Assembly: GCA_964410665.1 (NCBI GenBank) | Contig: CAYPIE010000057.1 | Location: 1 to 39,158, forward strand | DNA length: 39,158 nucleotides | Source of the DNA: CAYPIE01 sp964410665 | GTDB lineage: Bacteria; Planctomycetota; Planctomycetia; Gemmatales; Gemmataceae | Direction of reading: 5' to 3' | In this document: in pieces, positions 16,602-24,754 of the stretch | Numbering within the stretch: position 1 is the stretch's first letter | Layout: the number at the start of each line of letters is the position of its first letter | Position numbers and translations under genes: made by a program | The notes under the pieces: model-generated | Seen by the model: only the letters and a program-made list of their open reading frames with translations | What the model was told of the DNA's origin: nothing | Database searches by the model: none

Positions 16602-16787
16602 TCAACCCAGAGGGTGGGCCCCGACGGTGGGCTGGCCGTTGACAACGACCTTCAGCGGAACCGGTGTTACGTCACTGCCTGCACAGCCAGTCAGCCCGGT
16701 CAGGCTGACCAACCAGCAGAAGCTCGCCGACTTGTACGCCCTGACTGCGATCATCATAGCCTTGATTTGCCGGATCTTTTTGAACAT
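16602..16787 (-). pseudogene. 5' remnant of a small lipoprotein gene
   Basis: The 61-residue frame has a basic start, a hydrophobic stretch (FCWLVSLTGLTG) and a lipobox LTGC, then DVTPVPLKVVVNGQPTVGA. That beginning is typical of planctomycete lipoproteins whose body is a carboxypeptidase-regulatory-like beta domain starting G-x-V-x-V-N-G-x-P. The frame stops about eight residues later, so the body is missing. These lipoprotein genes often sit next to DUF1559 genes, and a DUF1559 end follows here. It starts 7 bases after fabI. A very short functional lipoprotein cannot be excluded. Confidence 0.5.
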
Positions 16788-16793
16788 CGCCGC

Positions 16794-17675
16794 TTAGACA
16801 CCCATCACATGGTAGCCGCAGTCGACATAGAGAATCTGTCCGGTCACGGCCGAGGCCAGGGGACTACACAGAAACAACGTAGCATTGGCCACCTCCTCGG
16901 CCTCGATCGGCCGCTGCAACGGCGAACGCTGAGCAGCATAGTCAATCATCTGCTGAATGTCGCCAATCGCCTCGGCCGCGCGCGAGGCATATGGGCCCGC
17001 CGACACCAGATTCACCCGGATCTTCTCGCGGCCCAAGTTACTGGCCAATTGCTGCGCATCAATCTGCAGGGCAGCCTTGGCCGAGGACATGCCACCACCG
17101 TAGTGCGGCACCACCCGATCGCCACCGATGTAGGTCAGGCCCACCACCGAAGCGCCATCCGGTCGGTTGGCCAGCAAGGGACGAGCATGATGTAACAATG
17201 CCGTCAATGAGTAGGCACTGACACTCAACGCGGTCAGATAGGCGGCACGACTGGTGTCGACGGCAATCTTCTGGATCTCCGGACTGAAGGCGACCGCGTG
17301 CAAAAGCATATCGATGCCGCCAAAGTCTTGTTGGACCACCTTGAGCATGCCTTGGATAGAATAATCGTCGTAGCGTTGATAGCGGCGATCGTTGCGTGTC
17401 TTGTCATCGACATCGTCCATGGTGTCAAAGCTGACATCGCAGGGCAGCACCCGTTCGACCTGAAGCTGGCCCAAGCCGTGGGGCAACTGGCGTGACGGGG
17501 CATCTTGCTCACGATTCAGGATGGTTTCGACAATATTGACCACCCGTGGATGACAGGCAAAGATGAGGCGTGCCCCGGCTGCTTGCAAAGTCTTGGCAAT
17601 GTGCCAGGCGAAGCCTCGATCATCCGAGACGCCGGTGATCACCGCGACCTTGCCACTGAGATCGATGGGAATCAT
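16794..17675 (-). CDS. fabI: Enoyl-[acyl-carrier-protein] reductase, NADH type
   Basis: A 293-residue short-chain dehydrogenase-type enzyme that reduces the enoyl-ACP double bond, the last step of each fatty-acid elongation cycle. AGGAGG stands five bases before ATG 17675. The NAD loop is GVSDDRGFAWHIAKTL (15-30). The catalytic pair is in TYIGGDRVVPHYGGGMSSAK, where Tyr-X6-Lys is complete, followed by NLVSAGPYASRAA. A longer segment between residues 45 and 100 resembles the plant-type insertion seen in some enoyl reductases. It begins 46 bases after serA on the same strand, suggesting one transcript. FabV and FabL are excluded by the motif spacing. Confidence 0.93.
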   Translation of the reverse strand: MIPIDLSGKVAVITGVSDDRGFAWHIAKTLQAAGARLIFACHPRVVNIVETILNREQDAPSRQLPHGLGQLQVERVLPCDVSFDTMDDVDDKTRNDRRYQRYDDYSIQGMLKVVQQDFGGIDMLLHAVAFSPEIQKIAVDTSRAAYLTALSVSAYSLTALLHHARPLLANRPDGASVVGLTYIGGDRVVPHYGGGMSSAKAALQIDAQQLASNLGREKIRVNLVSAGPYASRAAEAIGDIQQMIDYAAQRSPLQRPIEAEEVANATLFLCSPLASAVTGQILYVDCGYHVMGV

Positions 17676-17721
17676 ACAAACCTCCTGTTTTGGCCATGGA
17701 ATGGACGGTGACAGCACAGGC

Positions 17722-19350
17722 TCAACCAAACCACATCGGCATGGCACCAGCCTTGGGCAAGCGGACCACACTGACTTGAAAAATCTCCGGATGCGTCTGG
17801 ATCTCGGCCAGGGCGTCCGCAGGTGGATCGCTATCCAGATTCAAAATGGCGACCGCCTCGCCTCCCGGCTCGGCCAGCTTGCGGCCCAGCGACATCGAGG
17901 CAATATTGACTTGATGCTTGCCCAGAATGTTCCCCATAAAGCCAATCAGCCCCGGGGCATCGCGATGGGTAAACAACATCAGCGTCCCATCCAGGAAGCT
18001 CTCGAGGCGAAAGTCATCGAGCTGGACCAGGCGAACATACTGATTGCCGAACAAGGTACCGGCGGCCAGTCGCCCCGCCTGCTCGGAGCTGTGCACAATG
18101 GTCTGCACCAGATTGGCGAAGTCGCCTTCCTTGGGATTGACCGTTTCACTGATCTCGATTCCCCGTTCCCGGGCGAGGAGTTCGGCATTGACGATGTTGA
18201 CCTGTTCACTGAGATGGGCTTCGAGCAATCCGGCGGTAAAGGCGGCGGTCAACAAACGGTATTTGCGATGCGACAGGGCACCGCGATAGTGCAACTCCGC
18301 CCGACTGATAGGGCCATGTGCCAACTGCGCCTGGAGCAGCCCAAGGCGGTGGGCGAGATCGATATATTGACGCAATTCATCCAGCTCAGTGCGATCGACC
18401 GCGGCCATGTTAATGGCAAAGGTGACGATGCCGCGTTGCAGAAAATCGGTGAGCAGCTGGGCAGCCTCACGGGCGACGGCATCTTGGGCTTCGATGGTCG
18501 AGGCTCCCAGATGGGGTGTGAGCACCAAGTTGGGCGCTTGCAACAGCGGTGAGTCTGCCGGAAGTGGTTCCTGGGCATAGACATCCAGGGCCGCACCCGC
18601 GATGTGGCCATCGCGGAGGGCTTGAACCAGGGCCGCCTCATCGACAATGCCGCCGCGCGCCACATTGAGCAGACATGCCGAGTTCGGCAATCGTTTCAGC
18701 TCGCGTTCGCCAATCAGCCCGTGGGTTTCGTCGGTCAAGGGCGTATGAAACGACAAGACGTCGCAGCGAGGCAACAGTGGATCTAAATCGTTGACCGCCT
18801 CGATGCCCAACTGAGCAGCCCGTTCGGAGGTCAGGAACGGATCAAAGCCAATCACCTTCATATCCAGGCCCAACGCGCGGCGGGCCACCTCACGGCCAAT
18901 CCGACCCAGGCCGATCAGCCCCAGCGTCTTGCCGGCTAGTTGCATGCCAAGAAACTTGCCGCGTTCCCACTTGCCTGAACGCATGCTCGCATCGGCTTTC
19001 GGAATTTGTCGTACCAAGGCAAATAACAAGGCGATGGTATGCTCGGCCGCCGAGATCGTATTGCCACCCGGTGTGTTCATGACCACCACGCCCTTCCGGG
19101 TCGCGGCGGCAACATCAATGTTGTCGACCCCCACCCCGGCACGCACAATGGCCCGACAACGGCCCGGTTCCTCGAGCACTTCGGCGGTCATCTTGGTGGC
19201 GCTGCGGACAATGACCCCATCGGCCGCACGTACCGCTTCGAGTAAGTCCTTGCCAGCTAACCCCGTTCGATGATCGACTTCTAGGCCGGCCTGACGAAGC
19301 AGATCGCTACCGGAAGCCTCAAGCTTATCAGCGATAAACACGCGCGGCAT
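17722..19350 (-). CDS. serA: D-3-phosphoglycerate dehydrogenase
   Basis: A 542-residue enzyme that oxidises 3-phosphoglycerate to 3-phosphohydroxypyruvate, the entry step of serine synthesis. Start ATG 19350 (MPRVFIADKLEASG) is preferred; ATG 19359 is close by. The substrate domain has VIVRSATKM and VRAGVGVDNID. The NAD domain has LGLIGLGRIGREVA. Catalytic residues are seen in LNVARGGIVDE (Arg), DVYAQEP (Glu) and LTPHLGAST (His). The long C-terminus is the type with an intervening ASB domain (about 315-455) and a final ACT domain (HRDAPGLIGFMGNILGKHQV), which usually allows serine feedback. fabI follows 46 bases downstream. Serine made here could feed the cysteine synthase at 2828-3772. Confidence 0.96.
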   Translation of the reverse strand: MPRVFIADKLEASGSDLLRQAGLEVDHRTGLAGKDLLEAVRAADGVIVRSATKMTAEVLEEPGRCRAIVRAGVGVDNIDVAAATRKGVVVMNTPGGNTISAAEHTIALLFALVRQIPKADASMRSGKWERGKFLGMQLAGKTLGLIGLGRIGREVARRALGLDMKVIGFDPFLTSERAAQLGIEAVNDLDPLLPRCDVLSFHTPLTDETHGLIGERELKRLPNSACLLNVARGGIVDEAALVQALRDGHIAGAALDVYAQEPLPADSPLLQAPNLVLTPHLGASTIEAQDAVAREAAQLLTDFLQRGIVTFAINMAAVDRTELDELRQYIDLAHRLGLLQAQLAHGPISRAELHYRGALSHRKYRLLTAAFTAGLLEAHLSEQVNIVNAELLARERGIEISETVNPKEGDFANLVQTIVHSSEQAGRLAAGTLFGNQYVRLVQLDDFRLESFLDGTLMLFTHRDAPGLIGFMGNILGKHQVNIASMSLGRKLAEPGGEAVAILNLDSDPPADALAEIQTHPEIFQVSVVRLPKAGAMPMWFG

Positions 19351-19386
19351 AAACAGCATTCCCTGCGACCAAGAATCCAGGAGCAA

Positions 19387-19632
19387 CGATGGCGTTGATT
19401 ACCATACACGCTTCACCGAAGCGCGTGAACTCCATTGAGCCTGGCCATGTCAGCGTGAAGCCGAGAAACCGTTTGGCAATCCCAGTGCGACATGGTCCCA
19501 ATCCACCTGAACCGCTGCCCCATCGACAGCTGGAGAAGTGAGTTGCATCGAAAACGTCGACCGAGTTGGCTTCGCCAACTCGGTCGACTTGGGCTGCTTG
19601 GCAATAAACCGCGTTGCGACATCGTTGGCGGG
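19387..19632. other. Intergenic region between the WD40 gene and serA
   Basis: This 246-base stretch follows the WD40 gene and precedes serA (all on the minus strand), so it should contain the end of the first transcript and the serA promoter. The hairpin at 19556-19588 is the only clear structure. I see no gene in it. Confidence 0.45.
19551..19588 (-). terminator. Rho-independent terminator after the WD40 gene
   Basis: A perfect 15-bp stem (19556-19570 with 19574-19588, loop TTC) is followed on the minus strand by GTTTTC. It lies 45 bases after the WD40 stop codon. The T-run is short, but stem quality and position fit a terminator. Confidence 0.7.
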
Positions 19633-21504
19633 TTAGTCCGCCAGCAGACAGGCAAAATCAAGCTGATAGCAGGTGGTGTTGGCATTGGCGACAAACAGCG
19701 ACTTGCCATCGCTGCTAAAGGCCAGCGCCTGGATGGCCGACTCCAGTTCGCGGCCCCGGCGCTGCCGACCATCCAAAGTACTCCAGACCCGCAGGGTATG
19801 ATCGGCTCCACCAGACACTAGCCAGTTGCCATCCGGACTAAAAGCGACCGCATGGACCGGTTCATGATCGCGGCCCAGTTCAAAGGCTAACTCTTGCGTC
19901 TGCAGATCCCAGACGAGGATGGAACGACGTAAGGCAGCCCCTGCCAGCAGCCGTCCGGTCGGGTCCATCGCTAGATCAACGACCCCTCCTTCAAACTCGA
20001 CAATCTTCTCACGCGTGTCGATGTCCCAGAGGCAGATCGCCCCATCCGCGCCACTGGTCATCAACCAGTCGAGCCCGCCTACGGCGAGCCAGCGATTATT
20101 CGGATGCCAAGCCAGCGCCTCGAGCGTACAAGAAGCCGCCGCCTCGGGGATCACCAGAATCGCCTCCGTCTGACCCAGCTCCCAGAGCCAGACCAGCCCA
20201 TCGCTAGCACTGGCGCTGGCCAGACGACGCGAATCCGGACTGAAGCACAGTCGTGGCAACGGGCCCCGGGTGTGTTCAAAAGTGACGTGCGGCTGATACG
20301 TGAGGGCATCCCAAACCCGGATCTGCGGGCTGGTCCCCGAGGTAGCCAGCCAGCGACCGTCGGGACTGGCAGCGGCCGCTAACACATCTTGCGACCGGGG
20401 TGCCTCAACGCAGGGTTTCCCACTGGCGATCTCCCAGAGCTGCACACTGCCGTTGACCCCACAACCAAGCCGAGCAGGTTGGGCCGGACCATGGTCGCGT
20501 TGAACTTCGGGTAGGTAAAGCAACGGAGGCTTATCATTGGAATCGAGCCCCGCCACCAGATGGCCGGTAGCCGGCTGCCACAGGTGGATCACCGCGTCAG
20601 CCCCACCGCTGGCCAAATAGGTCCCATCGGCCGAGAAGGCCAGGGCTCGGATTTCATCGCGGTGCCCTGGTAAAACATGAAGCACCCGGCCATCCCGAGG
20701 CGCGGTCCAGATGTGCAAGACGTCTTCGGAATCGGCACAGACCAGAAACTGGCCGTCTGGACTAAAGGCTAGCTGTAACACCTGCTCCGAGTGGCTATTG
20801 AGCAGCATCAATGGCTCGCGGTGCGGAGGCTGCCAGATGCGTGCCGTGGTGTCCCAGCCCGCACTCACCAAATAGTGTTCGGTGGGATGCCAGGCTAACG
20901 CGGGGATGCGATCGGTATGTCCCGGCAAGGTATACAAGCACTTCAACGAGTCCAAATCCCAGATGCGGATCAAGCGATCCTCCCCCGCGGTGGCCAGCTG
21001 TTGGCCATTGGGATGCCAGGCCAGCGCAGAAATCGGCGAGCCATGGGCAACCACATTGTGCCGCGTGGCAAACGGCTCGACATGGTACACCCGCAGGGTC
21101 CCATCATCATGACCGGTGGCCAGCCATTTGGAATCCTTGGAGAAGGCCAGTGCGGTCAGCCACTGCGGCTGATCCATACGCTGGAGAATACTCGCAGTGC
21201 GAAGATCCCATAGAATAAGCTCATCGGTGCCGGAAGCTAGGTAACCGGCATCGGGGGAGAAGCACCACAAGGTTTCTAAATCGCTGAGAAAATGTCGCTG
21301 ATGCAGACGTCCTTGTAGATCCCACAGACATAAAGCCCCCGTCTCATCCACAGACCACAAGTGTCCATCGGGAGTGAAACCTAACGCAGCCACCTCGCCT
21401 TCGGTGTGGAAGAGGGGTTCGCCGAAGGTTCGTCGGATCAGGCTGGCCGGCGGATCTTGCACAGTCGCCACCAGTTCTTGAAAGAGAAATTCTCCCGAGG
21501 TCAT
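19633..21504 (-). CDS. WD40 repeat protein
   Basis: A 623-residue protein composed almost wholly of WD40 repeats, probably thirteen or fourteen, which would make two beta-propellers. Clear units include ALAWHPNGQQLATAGEDRLI, ALAWHPTEHYLVSAGWDTTA, QLAFSPDGQFLVCADSEDVL and AVAFSPDGNWLVSGGADHTL, most ending in (I/L)RIW or similar. ATG 21504 is chosen because GGAAGG stands eight bases before it, inside the longer open frame. There is no signal peptide and no kinase, caspase or toxin domain, so it is expected to be a cytoplasmic scaffold. The FAD oxidoreductase gene lies 231 bases upstream on the same strand. No specific partner can be named. Confidence 0.92.
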   Translation of the reverse strand: MTSGEFLFQELVATVQDPPASLIRRTFGEPLFHTEGEVAALGFTPDGHLWSVDETGALCLWDLQGRLHQRHFLSDLETLWCFSPDAGYLASGTDELILWDLRTASILQRMDQPQWLTALAFSKDSKWLATGHDDGTLRVYHVEPFATRHNVVAHGSPISALAWHPNGQQLATAGEDRLIRIWDLDSLKCLYTLPGHTDRIPALAWHPTEHYLVSAGWDTTARIWQPPHREPLMLLNSHSEQVLQLAFSPDGQFLVCADSEDVLHIWTAPRDGRVLHVLPGHRDEIRALAFSADGTYLASGGADAVIHLWQPATGHLVAGLDSNDKPPLLYLPEVQRDHGPAQPARLGCGVNGSVQLWEIASGKPCVEAPRSQDVLAAAASPDGRWLATSGTSPQIRVWDALTYQPHVTFEHTRGPLPRLCFSPDSRRLASASASDGLVWLWELGQTEAILVIPEAAASCTLEALAWHPNNRWLAVGGLDWLMTSGADGAICLWDIDTREKIVEFEGGVVDLAMDPTGRLLAGAALRRSILVWDLQTQELAFELGRDHEPVHAVAFSPDGNWLVSGGADHTLRVWSTLDGRQRRGRELESAIQALAFSSDGKSLFVANANTTCYQLDFACLLAD

Positions 21505-21642
21505 CGTGTTCACCTTCCACAACTACATGGAGGTCGCGGCATTAAAGGGACGGGAAACGCATCCTCGATGGTACGCACCCGCCAAACCGATGCGAGCCGA
21601 GCGATCGAGTTCCCCAATTTTAGGATACTGTTCGCCAAATGC

Positions 21643-21699
21643 GAGAAATTTCTCTCGATCAGGCCTGAAATCTCCCGCGACCTGCAAAGTAGGCCTGAT
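21643..21699. promoter_or_regulatory. Palindromes in the WD40 upstream region
   Basis: GAGAAATTTCTC (21643-21654) is a perfect 12-base palindrome. ATCAGGCCT (21658-21666) and AGGCCTGAT (21691-21699) form a perfect 9-bp inverted repeat with a 24-base spacing. They lie 140-195 bases before the WD40 start, a plausible operator region. No regulator is known and the match to any named operator was not recognised. Confidence 0.4.
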
Positions 21700-21735
21700 G
21701 AGATCGGTATAAATTGCCTAAACTGCGCAAGAACT

Positions 21736-22905
21736 TCATCCCACCGCGCGGAACGGGCCGCGATGGCCGTAAAGCTCGGAACGCTGGCGAATCTGGGCAA
21801 AGACCTGAACAATCTGCTCATGCCCCTGACGCAGCCAGAACGCTCCCCCTGGTTCCTGGCTTTTGGCTCCGAGCACGTAGTAGCCCGGCTCCGCCGTCTC
21901 CACTTGACCCGGGTCGCGGTTCCCCAGCATCAGCTCCTCGGCCAGTCGAAAGTCGGCCCGATAGCCGACATTGGCAATCAGACGTTCGACCTCCCAGGTA
22001 CGCGGTTGACCAGCGACCAAGACCCGGACCCGAAACCCGGCATCCGCTTCAAGCGGTTCGATTGCCTCGACCCAGGTACGCGGGTGAAATTCTAGGTTCC
22101 CTTCACCGCGGGTCGCCAGGGCATTGGCCCGCGCGGCCAAGCGATCACGTTCGCGGAATGGATCGTTGGCAATGCGTGGAATCGGCTGGCTCCGTTCGCC
22201 GCGAGTGGCCCAGATTATCCAGGTAGCCGGCTCACGCTCGGCGAGATCGGCCAAGGCCACCACCGTGGTCGCGGCGGACAAGCCAGCGCCAACCACAAAA
22301 ACCGTGCGATTGGCATACTCGGCTTGACGGCTGCCGGCGACATCCTCGGGCGTGTAGACCAACCGTTCACACAGATCCAGCTCGCCCAACGCGGGAACAC
22401 CTCCGAGCCCCAGCCAGCGGGGCGTGCCCAAGGTGCCGGTACAATCCAGAATCACATCAGCTTGTTCATAGCGTTCTTTGCCCGTACCATCGCGCAGCAG
22501 TAAGACAAAGGGGGTCTGCACCGGGCCTGGATCTCCACACAATCGGCCCATCCGTCCCACCTGCACCACCTCGGTTTCGCTGAGAATCGCCGCGCGAAGC
22601 AGACGGCTTTCACTCAGAGGCACCAGGTAGTGCAGCAGGAAATCTTCGCCGGTCAGGATGGCATCGTCGGCAGGTAGGTCGCGATCGCGGTGTTCCTGGG
22701 CCAGGAGTTCTCGCCCCAACCGGGTGGTGTTGGCGGCAAACGGCGTGAACATGCGCAGGTGAGCCCACTGGTGCACATGCTCACCCACCGCAGCCCGCTC
22801 GTACAGCGTCGCGGGGAAATCCAAGCGGCGGGCCGCCAGCAGACTCTCTACCCCCATGGGGCCACCGCCTAGGATGGCAATACAGGGGCGATGGGACTTG
22901 CCCAT
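21736..22905 (-). CDS. FAD/NAD(P)-binding oxidoreductase, monooxygenase-like
   Basis: A 389-residue flavoprotein-like enzyme. GGAGAT stands six bases before ATG 22905. The FAD loop is AILGGGPMGVESLLAARRL (about 9-27), then LYERAAVGEHVHQW. A second dinucleotide loop, VFVVGAGLSAATTVVALADL (about 200-220), should bind NAD(P)H. Between them come the family-like ILDCTGTLGTPRWLG and, near the end, LIANVGYRADFRLAEEL. The layout resembles flavin-containing monooxygenases and thioredoxin-reductase-like proteins, but there is no CxxC pair. The full FMO signature FxGxxxHxxxY is not seen, so substrate and reaction stay open. It is divergent from the PIG-L gene. Confidence 0.82.
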   Translation of the reverse strand: MGKSHRPCIAILGGGPMGVESLLAARRLDFPATLYERAAVGEHVHQWAHLRMFTPFAANTTRLGRELLAQEHRDRDLPADDAILTGEDFLLHYLVPLSESRLLRAAILSETEVVQVGRMGRLCGDPGPVQTPFVLLLRDGTGKERYEQADVILDCTGTLGTPRWLGLGGVPALGELDLCERLVYTPEDVAGSRQAEYANRTVFVVGAGLSAATTVVALADLAEREPATWIIWATRGERSQPIPRIANDPFRERDRLAARANALATRGEGNLEFHPRTWVEAIEPLEADAGFRVRVLVAGQPRTWEVERLIANVGYRADFRLAEELMLGNRDPGQVETAEPGYYVLGAKSQEPGGAFWLRQGHEQIVQVFAQIRQRSELYGHRGPFRAVG

Positions 22906-23093
22906 GGACGATCTCCAATATCACGACAGATTGAACGGCTTGATTGTCCGGATTCCCCAACAATCAGCAAGGGGAACCCACCGCCCAGAAGCAATGTCGC
23001 GATTGACCTCAGCAAGAGAAGTCCTAGGCTGACCTGGCCAACCGGCCCCTTTCGAGGCGGTGCCCAGGAACCGACGCCCGCGGAGTCGAAACC

Positions 23094-23858
23094 ATGACCA
23101 AGACGATTCTGGCCATCCTGGCTCATCCGGATGATGTGGAATTTCTCTGCGCTGGCACCCTGATTCGACTAGCCCAAGCGCAACAGTGGGCGGTGCATAT
23201 TGCCAGTATGACGCCCGGAGACTGTGGTTCGATGGAATTACCGCCGCTGGCCATCGCCCAACAGCGTCGCCAGGAAGGTACCGCCGCTGCAGCGGTCATG
23301 GGGGCCCAGTTTCATTGTGTGGAAGAGCGGGATCTGCGGGTGGTCTATGGCGAGCTGGCCCTGGAACGGGTGGTGTATCTGGTCAATGCCGTGCGGCCTC
23401 AGATTTTGTTAACGCATAGCCCGGATGATTATCATCTAGATCACGAGCAGACCAGCAAGCTGGTGCGGGCTGCGGCTTTTGCCGCGCCGGTGCCCAATTT
23501 CCTGTATGGTCGGCATGTGCATCCGCCGTTGGAACATATTCCCCATCTTTATTACTGTGATCCGGTGGAGGGAAAGGACGCTTTCGGCCAGCCGATCTAT
23601 CCCGGATTCCACATTGATGTCACCTCGGTCATCGATACCAAAGAAAAAATGCTCGCCTGTCATCAGTCACAGCGTGATTGGCTGATGCGTCATCATGGCG
23701 TGGACAACTACTTGACGTCGATGCGTGACTGGGCGGCCACACAGGGCCAAGCTGCGGGAGTGGCCTACGCCGAGGGCTTTCGCCAGCATCTCGGGCACGG
23801 TTTTCCTCAGACCAATCTGCTTGCCGAACTCCTCGGCGCGGTGGGGCCGGCTGCGTGA
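23094..23858 (+). CDS. PIG-L (LmbE) family zinc deacetylase
   Basis: A 254-residue enzyme of the PIG-L family, which removes acetyl groups from N-acetylglucosamine-type sugars with a zinc ion. The zinc and catalytic motif AHPDDVEF is at 10-17, the second ligand motif is YHLDHEQ at about 113-119, and LLTHSPDD precedes it. SMTPGDCGSM matches the family's substrate loop. The enzyme has no signal peptide, so it should act in the cytoplasm. Related proteins deacetylate mycothiol or bacillithiol precursors (MshB, BshB), or lipid-linked or secondary-metabolite sugars; no partner gene here decides between them. The start is kept at ATG 23094. Confidence 0.92.
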   Translation: MTKTILAILAHPDDVEFLCAGTLIRLAQAQQWAVHIASMTPGDCGSMELPPLAIAQQRRQEGTAAAAVMGAQFHCVEERDLRVVYGELALERVVYLVNAVRPQILLTHSPDDYHLDHEQTSKLVRAAAFAAPVPNFLYGRHVHPPLEHIPHLYYCDPVEGKDAFGQPIYPGFHIDVTSVIDTKEKMLACHQSQRDWLMRHHGVDNYLTSMRDWAATQGQAAGVAYAEGFRQHLGHGFPQTNLLAELLGAVGPAA

Positions 23859-24015
23859 CCCAGGCTCGGTTGACGCGGCGGTGGCCTACCGAGCTTGCCT
23901 GGTCCGACCTTTTGCCCAGCTTGACTTGAGTCCAGGAAATTCTTCAGATTCCGCTACGAGGTGTTCGATACTTGCTGGCAAAGAGAAACTGCGATCACCC
24001 TGGGTGGGATGGCCC

Positions 24016-24744
24016 ATGCGCAACTTTTTGTCGCACTTGCTTCTTGGCGGTTGTCAACTTGGTGCAATGCTCTGCTTGCCTTGGCCGGTCACCGGACAGT
24101 CGGCCGAGCTGCCACCCGCTGCTCCGGCGGATCTGGGCGGCATGCTCCGGTGGCTGCCGGCCGAAGTCCGTCGTACGGTCGAGCCAATTGTCAAGCAACC
24201 GACGTTGAGTGTTCGGTCCGAGCGCGAAACCTTTCCGTGCACGCCGGACTTGTATCGCTGGCTGCTCGATCATCCAGACCGAGTCGCCCTGGCCTGGAAA
24301 CGCTTAGAGATTCCCTGTTTGACCATTGAGCGGCTCAGCCCGACGCAATTTCGTTGGCATGACGATGCGGGGACGGCGATCTCTTGGCGAATGGTCTTTG
24401 AGAACGGCTACGGTCGGATCTGGGTTGCCAGCGGCCGGGTCAAGCAAGGTATGCTTCCCTCGGTGCCGGTGTCGGCGGTGGCCGTGCTCCGTCACCGTGT
24501 GGATCCGAGTATCGACAGTCAGCCGATGATCCATCAGCAACTTGACCTGTATCTACAAACTGATAGTCGCGCCGCAGCCCTGGCTACACGATTGTTAGGG
24601 GCGACCGCACCGCGACTGGCCCGACGGGGTGCGAATCAACTGTTATATTTCTTTTCAGGGGTAGGCCGCTATTTGGATGCACATCCCGATGAGACGATGG
24701 CTCTCCTCGCTCCGCTTACGGCCGTTCCTTTTCTGGGCCACTAA
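24016..24744 (+). CDS. Secreted protein of unknown function
   Basis: A 242-residue protein. The frame is open far upstream and overlaps the PIG-L gene, but ATG 24016 starts a signal peptide (RNFLSHLLLGGCQLGAMLCL, then VTGQSAELPP). The mature part starts with a helical stretch (GGMLRWLPAEVRRTVEPIV). It continues with mixed beta strands, for example FRWHDDAGTAISWRMVFENG and VSAVAVLRHRVD. It ends with LLAPLTAVPFLGH after a helical stretch. No catalytic motif is visible. It looks like a conserved planctomycete secreted protein, but I cannot name a family. It is convergent with the kinase-phosphatase gene, 10 bases apart. Confidence 0.7.
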   Translation: MRNFLSHLLLGGCQLGAMLCLPWPVTGQSAELPPAAPADLGGMLRWLPAEVRRTVEPIVKQPTLSVRSERETFPCTPDLYRWLLDHPDRVALAWKRLEIPCLTIERLSPTQFRWHDDAGTAISWRMVFENGYGRIWVASGRVKQGMLPSVPVSAVAVLRHRVDPSIDSQPMIHQQLDLYLQTDSRAAALATRLLGATAPRLARRGANQLLYFFSGVGRYLDAHPDETMALLAPLTAVPFLGH

Positions 24745-24754
24745 CCGCCGCGGT

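Noticed and set aside
23725..24744. A 339-residue version of the secreted protein
   Set aside because: The first 97 codons overlap the PIG-L gene in another frame and look random; ATG 24016 starts a signal peptide.
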